Of a stretch of 64,000 bases of DNA, positions 10,657 to 22,315 are shown in pieces. The position numbers and the translations under genes were made by a program. The first letter of the stretch is position 1. Every line of letters begins with the position of its first letter. The notes below the pieces were generated by a model. It ran no database searches. It was not told the origin of the DNA and saw nothing but the letters and a program-made list of their open reading frames with translations. Source of the DNA: Ophioderma brevispina (Eukaryota; Echinodermata; Ophiuroidea; Amphilepidida; Ophiodermatidae); NCBI GenBank assembly GCA_023653785.1, contig JAMKCH010084982.1, forward strand, positions 1-64,000, read 5' to 3'.

Positions 10657-11383
10657 GGTGGATGCTGCACGATCGTGTGCACAGCCGTCTACGTTCAGTA
10701 CGCGCAGGACTCTCCTAGCAGATTTGGATTCCTAGAAACACAATCAGTCCTTTTTATCGCGACACTAGGCGAAGTTTTCTGCGAATACGCAACGCAGCAA
10801 ATATTGCGTAATAAAATTATATTGCGTAATTTCATGTGCGCGAAATTTAAAAACAAAAGGTGTCTTGCGCTATTCTTCCATCGCCTCTCAACCAAGCGCG
10901 GAGGAACCAGCGATATATGCATTCTGCATACGCTCCTCTTCGCTACCGATACGCTTGTGGAACTCTCGGTGATGCGTGAGGCGTAAAGTCAAATTACGCG
11001 TCCGCAGAAACAATACAAACGAAAATACAGTTTTGCACTTTTTTGCCACATTTGGGGGAATAACGAAAAAAGTAAGTCCGTGACCCCCAATTTTTATTTT
11101 ATTTTTGGGACGTATATGGTTGGGACCCTGATATAATTAAAAATCAGAAAAATTCCCGGAAGCGTTTTCTTGCTGTGATTGATTTTTACACCATTTTATC
11201 ACATTTCCTATAGAACCGTGTACAATTTTGCCAAAAAATGTGTTTTTTATAACGTAAATATCTCGAGAACGAAGCCCGTAACCCCATATTTTTATTTTAG
11301 ATTTTGAATCAGCACCAATGAAAATACCATATATCAAATTTTAAAGAAAATTCCAGGATGAATTCGATCGTGCAGCATCCACC
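10657..11383. mobile_element. 727-bp TTAA-flanked non-autonomous transposon
   Basis: Terminal inverted repeats are perfect over 19 bp, GGTGGATGCTGCACGATCG, at 10657-10675 and 11365-11383. TTAA lies at 10653-10656 and 11384-11387. The uninterrupted copy of the locus at 10150 has a single TTAA at this place, so precise insertion with a TTAA duplication is directly visible. An internal direct repeat (11068-11105 against 11270-11302) shares a CCGTGACCCC / CCGTAACCCC core and TTTTTATTTTA. The internal open frames overlap on opposite strands and show no transposase motif. TTAA specificity suggests mobilisation by a piggyBac-like transposase. Confidence 0.88.
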
Positions 11384-11406
11384 TTAAGTGATTTTAGGTT
11401 ACTTAC

Positions 11407-11508
11407 TATCCGTGCCTTCACAAAAGTCCCCTCCGAAAGGGAATTTACAAAGACATTTACCGCCTTGACATACACCGCCATTCTGACATGGCCTCTTGTT
11501 AGAGCATC
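11407..11508 (-). CDS. EGF-like domain exon (copy 2)
   Basis: Identical by eye to the exon at 10173-10274: same six cysteines, same phase-1 borders, donor GTAAGT (11401-11406) and acceptor TGTAG. Here the downstream intron on the minus strand contains the TTAA transposon. Either a true tandem exon duplication or the other allele placed in tandem; the absence of exon differences favours the latter. Confidence 0.85.
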
Positions 11509-11699
11509 CTACAGTCACAATAATAGAAAAACAAACATTAAACATGAGTCTAACTTTATTTTAGTACAATAACTTAATGACTGATTTTAACTCATGCCTA
11601 CCGTCGTCTTGCGTGCTAACTAAATGGGCTAGCTATGACCCATGTTTTGGACAACTCTTTTTTAGTCCAGCGGTAGACCTGTAGGACCTTGCCATGTTG

Positions 11700-12225
11700 C
11701 CTATGACCTCGCAAAAGATTCTGCACCGAAAGTTTTGATGATTTCTAGTCATATTGGTTTTGATGATTTTAAAATCTTGATGATACAACTTTGTAATCCT
11801 TGAGCATTTGATATAGGAAGGGGTACATTAACAGGGGTAACATTGTAGGAGTTTCTCACGGGGTCTAAAGCTGTATACACATATTTGTCTATTCTAAGCA
11901 TTGAAAAAGTATAAAACAAATAAAAAAATTAAAAAAATTAAAAAAATTAATGTTCATACAAATCGGACTTGAGGCGATGGCCTGACACGAGGTTTGTATG
12001 GGCATCATGATGGACACCCTAACACAGCCCCTTCGTTAATGAGCTACACAAGGCAACATTACGTTCAATATCGGGAACGGCCATTTTAAGCGAGCACGAG
12101 TCGTACTGCAATTTTGAATTTTCCTCGGAAAAATAATGTTATAATTTGCTAGTTTTCCTGACTGTATTACTACCATTTAAATGGTTGTTAATGTTGAAAT
12201 TTTGAAGTACTTAGTTCTCCATGTG
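11700..12225. other. No gene recognised
   Basis: AT-rich sequence with a short (AAAAAATT)n tract at 11923-11950. No exon is supported. Confidence 0.45.
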
Positions 12226-12227
12226 AC

Positions 12228-12392
12228 ATCTGGTCGCTCCGTTTACCAACCCTGGCTGTTAGCTTCAGTGGTTAAGACGCCGTGCTAGTAATACGGAGTT
12301 TTGGGCCGGTTCGAAGTCCGGCCAATCGCACGTGGTTTTTGTTTCAACACTTGGTGCGCTGGTCATCTCCAGGGAAAGATTAATAAGATATT
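12228..12392 (+). repeat. tRNA-derived SINE, plus copy
   Basis: The head resembles a tRNA, with an A-box-like TTAGCTTCAGTGG at about 12259 and a B-box GGTTCGAAGTCC at 12308-12319. An anticodon-stem-like CCGTG-loop-TACGG has loop CTAGTAA, suggesting tRNA-Thr(AGT) ancestry. The body continues through GCGCTGGTCATCTCCAGGGA to TTAATAAGATA. The same order, inverted, occurs at 63477-63640, including about 25 bp upstream of the tRNA part (TTACCAACCCTGGC). Pol III transcription would start within the head. Confidence 0.8.
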
Positions 12393-13290
12393 CACTCAGT
12401 TGTTTGGTTGTTTAAAAGCGACAAAGTGCCATGCAACGGTAATATATAGCAAATTACTTACTGGTAAACATAATGAAATAAAATATAAACACCCCGTACT
12501 ACAGCTACACAGCATGTGTTAAAAAACATAAACTCCATTTCTTGGGTCTCCATGTTACTAAAACATTAACTCCCCTCAAATCTCATCGTTTTTATAACGG
12601 TCTTTGCAGGAGCCGGACCTGCCGACGTAAATTTTATCGACCTTTAACTCAACTCCCATTTGCATAAAGTTTAAAAACGTATGCTCTTGATTTGCAATGA
12701 TAATCATCAAGGATTGTTCTTTTAACAGTCTGTGCATTCTGTCATTAAAGAAATTTTTAAAGTAAACATACTAGAGTTTCTTATATCACCAGTGCAGATC
12801 TATAATAAGTTGTATTTAAAAAATCTACGTTCACCGTGCATATGGGGAACGTAAAATAAAACGCCTTTCTAGACCTCTACGGTCTGCCTGTAAGAGCATC
12901 TGAATACATTTTGTGTAAAGACGAATTAACCTAAGATTTGAAGACAGATCTGTGCACAGTCGAGGTAGAATAGTTTTAAGCCGAGTGATTTTGAAATACC
13001 GTGTTGACCCTTAAGGATCTTGATGAGCTCAAGCATTCAAAATTCTAAAATGTTTATGAATGTGATAAGATTAATGCAGTCAATTTAAGCCGAGTTGGAG
13101 CATTTTAAAAAGTTGATCTTACCCATTATTACCCCTTAATGACGCACAAAAGTATTTTAACATGTTTAAAATGTCACAAGATCATTCCATTCAAATTCAG
13201 CTCAATTGGATCATTCGGCTGCAGAAGGCGAGACCACAGAGTTCCCTCAGCCACGACGGTCATTAGCCATTTTAAACAGTTGACTTTTAC
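12393..13290. other. No gene recognised
   Basis: AT-rich sequence; no bounded element seen. Confidence 0.4.
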
Positions 13291-13491
13291 CTAGCATATT
13301 GTCTATGTCCACAAGGAAACCCTGGACGTATTTTGAAGAACCGTGTTCGTTGGTACATACAGTGCTCGTCACCAACAGGCTCGTCATCCGGCAAGCGGAG
13401 TATATGTCCTAAGAATTTCAGTTGAGGAGACATGACTCTTTCCACAAGGGGTGCAGTCCATGTCAGATGTTGACATTTGGTACTCTGTCTA

Positions 13492-14444
13492 CAGTGTGAG
13501 TCAAAATGATTGTTCCCCAAATATCCTGATTTTTTCTTGTCAAACTGTGCAAGGTAGCTCTTAAAATTGTAAATACTTCAAAAGTACATTTAAATAGCTT
13601 TAACAGGAATTTTGAATTTTTCATTTTTGGTTCAGGCAATCAATATCTGCACTCATTTAAATAAAGGCCCACAGATTTGCCTTTGTACCAGATTCTATTG
13701 ATTTGGTAATTGAAGCGCAAATTTCAAGTGGGATACCTAATGTGTGCTTTACACACTCTGGTGGATAAATGGTAATAAATGCCCCTATCAGTATAACACA
13801 GGCCAGTTATTAAGTTGGGATTGATGCAACAACAAGTGCAATTATATTTTGACTGTTTAGAATTCTTCAAGATTGGAATGAACTCATTTTTAACTATTAA
13901 CTAAGGCAAAACAAAAAGATATTGAAAAATACACACCAAAACCAGGTTTCAATTTAAGTGATACACCTTAGTTGGCTAAAGGTCAAAGGTCAGACTTTTT
14001 TGGAACATTTTCTTTCATGATAAATATTAATAATTTTAAGTGATAAACCTTAGTTGGCTAAAGGTCAAAGGTCAGACTTTTTTGGAACAATTTTCTTTCA
14101 TGATAAATATTAATAATTTTGTGCTTCACTGTGGTGAATAAATGCAACAAACAAGAAAGTTCTTTGCCTATCTCGTTTTTCTGGATCCTGGTTTGTGAAT
14201 TACACTGTTAACATGTTTACTCATCTTCTATGGTTTACTGTACTAAATTGGTACACGGGGCATTTCGGGAGCCCTCTAAAAATGAGGCCATAACTTGAAA
14301 ATAAAATGCATAATCTCGGGATTTTTGACATGGTGATTAAGAAGTAATTATTTGTTAATATAAAGTATATAATAATCTAAAAAGATTACAAATATTTTTA
14401 ATATTTTTTGATTCATCGGGGAACAATCATTTTGACTCACACTG
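13492..14444. mobile_element. Tc1/mariner-like non-autonomous element in LINE
   Basis: Terminal inverted repeats are identical over 27 bp, beginning CAGTGTGAGTCAAAATGATT and ending TTCCCC, at 13492-13518 and 14418-14444. The TA dinucleotide is present on both sides (13490-13491, 14445-14446). LINE coding homology resumes on both sides. Length 953 bp, no transposase frame. An internal 82-bp tandem duplication lies at 13956-14120. TA duplication and the CAGTG start fit the Tc1/mariner superfamily. Confidence 0.85.
13956..14120 (+). repeat. 82-bp tandem duplication with DR1 motifs
   Basis: Units 13956-14037 and 14038-14120 differ by two or three bases. Each carries AAAGGTCAAAGGTCAG, a perfect DR1 (AGGTCA-A-AGGTCA) of the kind bound by HNF4/RXR-class nuclear receptors. 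Confidence 0.9.
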
Positions 14445-15241
14445 TATTCTTTTGATGTTCAGCATAATACGGTAGCAGGGTATGCCAAAATGAGTTGGTT
14501 TTATTAACCATGTCCTTAGAGATAATCAATGGCCATGACTCGCAGCCATATAGCAAAACTGTGACGCAGATAGTATCAAACAGTTTAACTTTGATAGGAA
14601 TTGGTATTGTCAGAATTTTCCCCGATGTTCCAATTTCCAGAAGGCTCCCCAAGTAAGAACTTTTCATCTCTTCAGGTCACTAGCACTAGATCCTATCATG
14701 GAGCCAGGTATTTGAAGTTGGTCATATGATTAATGGTATTTCCATATACTTGTGAGGGAGGCTGAGGTTGACAATTGATGGTATGTACTCTGTCTTTGGT
14801 ACACTTATAATAAGACCAACATGCTACTGCATCTGCAGTCCCAGAGCGCTGAGACTAGGCCCGTGAAATAGAAGAATGGAGGAGGGCGATATCGTCAGCA
14901 AAGTCCAAGTCATTTAGCAATTTAACTGGATATCGTATTGATTGGCGAGGCAGGTGTCACAACTCCCGAGTCTGGACCGAAAACCTCCTCAAAAGACAGT
15001 CGACAATGATTATATGAGAGGAAGGGCGCCAGTGTGTTACCCTGTAGAACTCCGGTTGTTACATCGAAGGGTTCAGAAATACTTTCGTCAACCATAACTG
15101 AGCTGCTGGAGTTATTGTAGAGTACCTGTATGGCGTTGACTAAGGTCTTGGAAATGCTATAATATCGCAATATTGAGAACATCACTGTCCTATTAATGGA
15201 GTCAAAAAGCCTTCTTGAAGTCAACGATCGAAATTTGGTCA

Positions 15242-15431
15242 GTTCCAGCAAAATGTTTTGGGCCATAGTTACCAATGTGCAAACGGGTATTAAAACTTCA
15301 TTGGCCCATTAACGGGCCGATTGTGGAAAAGTCTTTGGCACTGGCTCATTACAGGCAACCGACAATGGGCCACTTTGGCAAATGTTACAGGTCCGGTATT
15401 GGGCCATTACAGTAATGTTTTGCTGGGGAAG
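15242..15431. mobile_element. Small MITE in the LINE RT region
   Basis: Ends read TTCCAGCAAAATG on the left and, reverse-complemented on the right, TTCCCCAGCAAAACATT. The inner sequence is also partly complementary across the element (GGCCCA-rich arms). RT homology breaks at its left end and resumes beyond its right end. Exact borders are uncertain by a few bases. Confidence 0.6.
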
Positions 15432-16045
15432 GTGACAGTCAAGGGTAGTTGGTATTCTTTAAAGCCTTCCCATAATTCTTTTCAGGATATGCATTTGCAT
15501 GGGTAGCACAGACAGCTTCATCCTGGTCTGAAACCAGCCTGGTTTGCTTCTCAGCAGAGGTCTATATATGGCCAGATTCGGGTTAAAAGGATCTCATTGC
15601 AGACTTTAGCAGCCATGGACATCAGTGATATACCTCGATAGTTGGTCATCTGAGAAAGGTCACCTTTCGTTAGCAATGGAATAATAATGTTGGTAGTCCA
15701 TTGACGTGGTGGAGACAGTGGGGAATAGACTTCTGAACAGAAGGCACGAATGACATCAAGCATTTGATCACCATCTCTCTGAAGAGCACAATCCAACGCT
15801 GCTGCTTTGTTGATTTTCATGGCTGCTATTGGTCAACACAAATGAAAAAAAATTCCTTTTGCTGGTGGGGCAATTGTAACTAAGCCAAACTACTCTCACT
15901 GTTGAGCGATGACCTGAAAAAAACCCTTTCCACTCTTCCAGTAGTTCTTTTTCGCCAGAAGGCGCAGCGCCATCTCTCGTTTTGACCTTCACATTTGCTT
16001 GGTGTTCTTTCGAAGCTTTCCGGAGAGATCTATGAAAAATACTAG

Positions 16046-16851
16046 GTACAACTGGACAAAATTGCTACAGAAGGTTTTCTTGCTGTAACTGGCAGTAAAA
16101 GATCTTCCAAACAACATATCAAAAAGGTAGAAAAAGGGAAGCCTGGCAAGACATGCTAATTTGCATTTATCTTACGTGGACGTATACGCCCATATTTCGA
16201 CAAAGGTATATGGCTCATAAATGCATGTTTAGGGAGATTTTCCATTTTCTGTTAGTATTTGAACATGTTTTGCATGGCTATACCTGCAAGGTGTGTAGCA
16301 CTTGCATTATTGATATATTAAAAATGGAAAGTGATGGTCATTATTCAAGATGGCCGCAATTTTCCCGCCAAATTAATTTTGCATTCTAGATGATTTGTCT
16401 GACTGCAATCGGGATGGGGAGATCTTTATTTAGCAAATTTTTATCAGAGAGTATTTATTCAAACACATTGGGTATATGTGCCTCGGCCAGGTGAAAAATA
16501 GGGTCCTTTCAGACAAAATGTACGGGGTCATTCGGTAGGCAAACTGAATAAAAATGGGGTCATCCAGTATGAAACTTTAAGAAGGGGGCCAATGATGTTA
16601 AAACCTGAGAAGTTAAAATAGGAAGTGCCATTTTTCCAGAGTTCAAATTGCCATGAAATTATAAAATTGTTAAAAATGTGCACGTAGGCTGCGAAAATTT
16701 TGAATTTGGGTGTTTGAACTCTTTAAAAAGTGGATAATTTTATGTAAACTTGTGATAAAAGTGGATAGCAGGAAAAAAGAAAATGGGGGTCATTGAGTAT
16801 GTGAACATTTTAAAAAGGGGGTCATTTGGTAATAGCCTGGGTAATAGGTAG
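16046..16851 (+). repeat. Dispersed repeat, full-looking copy, inside LINE
   Basis: Starts CAACTGGACAAAATTGC and ends AATAGCCTGGGTAATAGG. Matching pieces lie at 8458-8600 (left end, same strand) and 9222-9690 (right part, inverted). The right half is low-complexity with repeated GGGTCATTNGGT-like motifs. The flanking TAGGTA on both sides could be a 6-bp target duplication. LINE homology flanks it. Confidence 0.65.
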
Positions 16852-17657
16852 GGAAGGCCACAGGGTTCGGAAGACCACAGGGTTTTCCTTTTCCAACTAC
16901 TTTCTCATCATCTTACTGTTGTTTCAAAGGACTCGTATCGCTCTGTGATGTTTATGGAGTCATCCACGATGCTATAAAGTACTTAGAATCAATTGGATAA
17001 CTCCAGCTGATACTCTTCTCTTGTATATATCTGGATCCTGCAGTTTCCTGCAATTGAACTTGGGTCTTTTGCACGGCTTTCCCTAGCTTGTTCTCATGTT
17101 AGTGACTTAAAGAATGCTAACAATGCGATGGTCTGAGTCCAGTTCTACTGTATTGTAGGCACGACATTTCTGAAGAGAGTTCACTATCCAATCCAACTTT
17201 GGCATTGAAGTCCCCAAGGACAAGGTGGATGTTATGCCTTTGCTGTGAAGGCCGCATAGAAGTCTTCTTTTGCTGCGGATGCTCATTGACCCCTTAATAA
17301 CCTCCATTGACTTGAATGAATGTTTCATATGCACGTAGCATCAATATGCTACCCTGCATATTGACGGTATGTTTTTTTTTTAGATATTTGATCGCCATGC
17401 CGAGCATATCTTTGATGAAGCCCATAGCTGCTTTATAATGCATGAGCCACGTTGCCATGCAGCATAATTTGTAGGATGAATATCAACCCCTGTGACCTTA
17501 CGTGACCCTTTTGACCCAAACAAGTCTGGTCACATATGACGTTATGGTTATTGATGTTTGTTTCCAAGCCCTGTCAAAATTGATGACGTATGTGGCAGAG
17601 AGAGCAATTGAAGTTTTGACCGAAGTTGACAAGAGAAAAAGAAACAGTCAAGACAAA

Positions 17658-17682
17658 GCACAGTCGAGTTACTCGACTGTGC
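17658..17682. other. Perfect short palindrome
   Basis: Arms GCACAGTCGAGT and ACTCGACTGTGC flank one T. The same palindrome recurs at about 22640-22664 in the second copy (one extra G). Significance unknown. Confidence 0.85.
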
Positions 17683-17935
17683 AAAAATTTTACTTTTATA
17701 GCATTTGTCGAGGATTAAAGTATGTTCCTTACGAATTTTTACGCAAGCTCGGGATCCGAATGAAAGGCAAAATCAGAAGAAAAACTGTAGTTTTTCAACA
17801 AGAGAATCCGACCCATATCCCCACTTAAGGAACTGTCCTTGACCTTTCAAAAGCTGCAGGCAAACCGAAAAGAGAATGGTTGAGTTTAATCTTTCAACAG
17901 TTGTCTTTTAATAAACAAAGTAACAATGCAACTCT

Positions 17936-19690
17936 ATACAGCATGTCTAAAAAATGGTAACAATCGAACAACGATTTTGTTTTCAATCTTATGATCCTCA
18001 ACTTAAGTTAAAGTTGTTTTTGGTACACCACATAAAGAAAATGACCAGTCTTCCATACTTTTTGTTTCCTCCCATTTTGCTTTTTCAATCGGAGATAACT
18101 CCAGGTTCCTGCAGAACACAAAAATCGATTTTGTGTACTTTTTGGTTGAGTGGAAACGGTGAAAGAATCGTTTAACATCATTATTCTCATTTGAATCAGA
18201 TGTGAAATTCTTCAAAAAGGGGTTAACTAGAAACTTTACAGATTCGAAACAGTTACGTAATGGTGAAATGTATCTTCAGGCATGGAAATCCCCAATGCCC
18301 AAATCGAGGCAGATCGTGTCCTACCCCCTCACCCCGCCCACACAAACAGAAAACCTGGTATTTAGCACAACGGCAGACTTGTCCATGGTAATCAAATAAT
18401 TGTATGATTGACCCCACACAATTGCAACAGAAACAATTGTGGTGTTAATATACTTAATAGTCCAAATAATATATTAAAAAAGTCTACCAAATCAACCTAG
18501 TGGAACATGTAGAAATAAGGGGCAACGTTTTGTACAGGGTAAAAATTAGATTTGTTCGAATTGATTTAAATGAATGTACCAATTTTATTTGGGCTACTCC
18601 TAAGGTTTAAAAAAAGGTATGTTGCCCTATCTACGCGTTTAGTTTTAGTACAATAGGCCTCATAACAGTTTCAATGTCAGCCTGGGGTAAAATTCATAGA
18701 ATGGTCCGATTTTGATCGACTGGTTGTAAACTGTTAAATTTGTCCCACTAGATAAGTAATGTAATAGATTCTTGTTTGAACTTTCTATTATAAGATTACA
18801 GAGCTATGACTAGTGACTCTTCCATAGACCCTTTAGCCCCCCAGTCACATTTTGGCGTTCCAATTATGCAACAAATAATATTATAGATGGTGCAACAACC
18901 ATTATCGTTTTCGGGTTCTCTACCATTATACGAACAATTTGAACAACCCATTTTTATAACGAACGGATATATCTGAAATTTACCCCCCCCCCCCCCAATT
19001 GTGCCTTGAACCATTTTGACTATAACTATGACTACAGACCCTGCACAATATGGCAACATCTTTTTTAATCCTGGAAATGTAACGAACACTTGGCATACTT
19101 TTTCGACGCGTTTTGATACGTTCATATTTTTACCCCTGTAAAACCTTACCGCCCTTAAAAATATATGTTCCACTCCTTTGATTTTAGTAGACTTTTGATA
19201 TGTTGTTTTGAAAGGTATTCTCAATACAATTTGTTGGAATTGATTCTGTTGCAATTAGTGTTGGGTTAAGGCAGCATTCATTCTATTTGACTGGCCTTGG
19301 GTATTTCATGATGGAATGATAAGTACACGTAATTGTTTTTGGGTAACCAGCTTTTCTCATGCAGTTTTGCTAATGCCAGTTGTTTCTGTCTTGTGTCAGG
19401 CGGGGGGGGGGGGGGGGTAGGACACATGTGCTCGATTGGGCATTGGATTTCCATGCCTAGAAAAATGATGCTTCCGTGGAGCAAGTCTGTTTTTGCTGAC
19501 TTAATTGTCAGTGGACCATATCTTGAGAATCACTCACACAAATGAACATTTTTTTTCAGCAAGATCTCAATTAACCCATTCTTTATGTAAAATAAAAATC
19601 CACAAAGATATCAAAATTTGAAAAAAGTGGAAAAATATCACTTGTCACATTTTGGGTAAAGTTTTTATTGGGTCACCCTGTATTGCAGGG
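17936..19690. mobile_element. DNA-transposon-like repeat ending GGGTCACCCTGTAT
   Basis: The right end (about 19545-19690) reads through GGGTAAAGTTTTTATTGGGT to CACCCTGTAT and matches 24560-24725, 57400-57560 and, inverted, 53848-54060. An inverted repeat of about 105 bp lies inside: 18262-18368 pairs with 19372-19480. The left border, with ATACAGCATGTC at about 17935, is a guess from its similarity to ATACAGGGTG ends. Family relation to the transposase remnant at 54-55 kb is supported by the shared terminal 200 bp. Confidence 0.6.
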
Positions 19691-22018
19691 GGACAAATCC
19701 TACTAAGGGAGTGTCATAAATACCTTTGGTGGGGGGGGGGTGAAAAGTTTTGGATGCTTCGGACATCAAAAAATTTTGCAATCCTCCTTTTTAGGTTCGA
19801 AATTTTTTTTGATTCCCCCTTGAAGGGTCTTAAATTTTTTGATCCCCCCTTATACCTTCAGACAAAAACGTAAGACAATTGCAGAGGTGGGGCCCTGCAT
19901 AAAGGGTAGAATTGACGATTTGCGTCATGAACGACTAGCAGTTGCCCGGGGCAACCCTTCGTAATACTCACTTTTTTTTACTATTTATCATGCAAAATTG
20001 ATAGAGCCATTTTATTTTTTTCAGTGGTTCACCACATTCCAATTGAAGTTTTGGTAACGGTCACACCCATGTATGGTAAGATTTGTTTTTAATGAATATT
20101 AGTAGCATGCATGTGCATGGATAAATCTCAATTTCTGTAAACTCTTGCAATTTTCTTAAACAAATTTGTTTGGGGTTGGTAATATTCACATAGCCTATTG
20201 TACTGCAAATTGAAATTGGGATAATTTTACAAAAGTTGTTTACAAAAAACGATTGGTGTTGATGCCTTGGTGGGTGCGGGAGGGGGTTGCTGAAAAGATC
20301 CATTCCTAGCACATTGTGCGCGCAAAGCGCCTCAACAACTTGCCATTTAGCAGCTCCACTCGTTGACTGTAATTAGCAATTAGAACACAATTGCGCAAAG
20401 CGCACAGAAAATTAACCATTTAAACTATTATGGTAAAAATGAAGGTGATTTTTGGTCAAAAACACATGAAACGGGCCCCAAATCCCCAACCAATGTGGGG
20501 GGGGGGCCTCATCAAAATATTGGGGATTATACCCCCATCCCCCCGGATTTACGCCTATGCTTAATATAAGATTTTCACAATTTGAAATTTCCAATGTGGC
20601 TCACATAATGATAATACTTAAGTATGGGCATTAATGTATTAAAAACTAAACCTTATAGGTAAGCCTAAGGTTGTTTTGAAATGTAGCAATCGATCATTCG
20701 TAAGAGTTCATACACCAAACAATAAAACCTCAATTCAAAAGACATGCTGTTGGAAAAAGTGGCTGGATTGTTAGCCTATCTACATTGCTCACAAAGGTGA
20801 CCTAGGTAAAATACAGTAGTAAGTGAAGTTGTTTCTGGAATAAAAGACTAGGGTGGCCACAATGTGGACATGCCATCAATTATACGGGAGTGCATGGGCA
20901 CAGGAAGGTGCCTCCGTCCGCGCGAGCGGCGGAAACCCTTGTAATATTTGGTTTTCAGACACATTTTCTAATGTAAAAGTTATGTTTCCCAAATTGCAAA
21001 TTGGATGAATCCTTTGATAAGTTATTTTTTTAATGGAGCAATGTCTTAAAATTTTTTGATCACCCCTATTACCGGGGGGAAATTTTTGATCCCCCCTTTT
21101 TGGGACCTAAATTTTTTTTGATCCCCCCCATAGTTTCCACCCCCCCCCCCCCCAGAGTATTTATGAACACTCCTAACCGTGTAATTAATTCCCTCAGGGT
21201 CTTCCCCTGGTCTAACAGGTGAAGACATGTCAAAAAGGGCAACTTTTGATCATGTCTGTTTTCTAGATGAACTGAGTGAATTGGGTTGCCAGACTGATGA
21301 AGCTGCTAGAGTACAGTAAACGTCACTAAATTTGAGTACACCTTCACATTTTTCTTGCGTTTGAGAGTATGAATCAATCAACTATAATATAGATGATGTG
21401 ACATTGGTTTATGTTTATTGGGCCCAAGAACTATTTGGTGTACGAGAGAAACTGGCAGGCAAAAGCACCTATACTTTGCATGGTAAAATTCTGTTTTTTG
21501 CTGTAACTTTTGTTTCGAATTAAATATACTAACTTTTTATCAATCCTATTAAGCTAATGCTACCAGCTTCAATTTTGTGACCAATTTAGATCAGGAAAGG
21601 TTCTGTAAGTAATTTATAACCAGATTTTATGTGGTCTGTCACAAAAACTACTGTAATATTTTTGCTGCAGAAAACAACAGAGGGCGGCGTCCTGAATGTC
21701 ACAAGTGAGGTCATAGTCCACATCATCTATTACTTTCGTCCGGTCTGAACTAAGGAGTGACGTCAAGTTTCACGCAGTCCTACCGTGTGATCGGTAGGAA
21801 GGGCCACAGGGTTTCGGAAGACACAGGGTTTTTCCTTTTCCCACTACTTTCTCTCATCATCTTAATACGTGTACTGGGTTTCAAAAAGGACTCGTATCGC
21901 TCTTTTATGTTTATGGAGTCAATCCACGATGCTATAAAGTACTTAGAAAATCATTGGGATACTCCCGCTGATACATCTTCTTTGTATATAATCTGATCCT
22001 TGCAGTTTTCCTGCAAAT

Positions 22019-22315
22019 TGAACTTGGGTCCTTTATTGCACGGCCTTTTCCCAGCTTGTTTCTCATGTTAGTGACTTAAGAAGGTGCCTAACAAGTAACG
22101 ATGGTCTGAGTCCAGTTCTACTGTATTGTAGGCACGACATTTCTGAAGAGATTCACTATCCAATCCAACTGGGCATTGATCCCCAAAAGACAAGGTGGAT
22201 GTTATGGCCTTTGCTGTGAAGGCCGCATAGAAGTCTTCTTTTGCTGCGGATACTCATTGACCCATTAATAACCTCCATTGACTTGAATGGGAATGTTTTA
22301 ATAATGCAAGTAATC
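22019..22315 (-). pseudogene. LINE endonuclease fragment, second copy
   Basis: Matches 17043-17340 nucleotide by nucleotide, apart from indels that shift frames. The segment encoding YNTVELDSDHR is still recognisable. The RT part of the LINE is absent here because the duplication starts at the LINE/repeat border. Confidence 0.7.

Larger units (their letters stand above)
10480..11694. repeat. EGF-locus duplicate, copy 2 (with transposon)
   Basis: Matches 9977-10459 in order, with the 10657-11383 element plus one TTAA added. After 11694 the unique flank continues (CATGTTGCC). Confidence 0.85.
13300..17340 (-). pseudogene. Decayed APE-type LINE with three nested insertions
   Basis: Reading from 17340 down: an endonuclease fragment (17107-17334) with CRAYNTVELDSDHRIV, holding the conserved SDH; a linker with EEWKGFFS (about 15930); an RT N-part (15551-15820) with PRQWTTNIIIPL and NYRGISLMS; NQAGFRPG-like sequence near 15530; RT core (14950-15240) with RRLFDSINR and GVLQGNTLAPF; post-RT LLYGCESWPL (about 14550); C-terminal LKFLGHILRLPDDEPV (about 13390). 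Insertions at 16046-16851, about 15242-15431 and 13492-14444 split it. Without them about 2.1 kb remains, with frameshifts and no complete ORF. The protein would have nicked DNA and reverse-transcribed its own RNA. Confidence 0.8.
16850..21790. repeat. 5-kb direct duplication, copy 1
   Basis: Collinear with 21791-26955 at landmarks 17043/22019, 17658/22640, 18983/23999, 19400/24437, 20500/25568 and 21139/26297. Differences are mainly one- to few-base insertions and deletions, many in homopolymers. It carries a LINE endonuclease fragment, a DNA-transposon-like segment (17936-19690) and G or C runs in 'TTTTTTGATCCCCCC' type repeats. No intact gene. Confidence 0.9.

Noticed and set aside
10675..10986. 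Transposase ORF inside the TTAA element
   Set aside because: Overlapping frames on both strands without catalytic motifs; the element is too short for a piggyBac transposase.
12255..12323. Functional tRNA-Thr gene
   Set aside because: The acceptor and T arms do not pair properly and the sequence runs into a shared SINE body; a second diverged copy exists.
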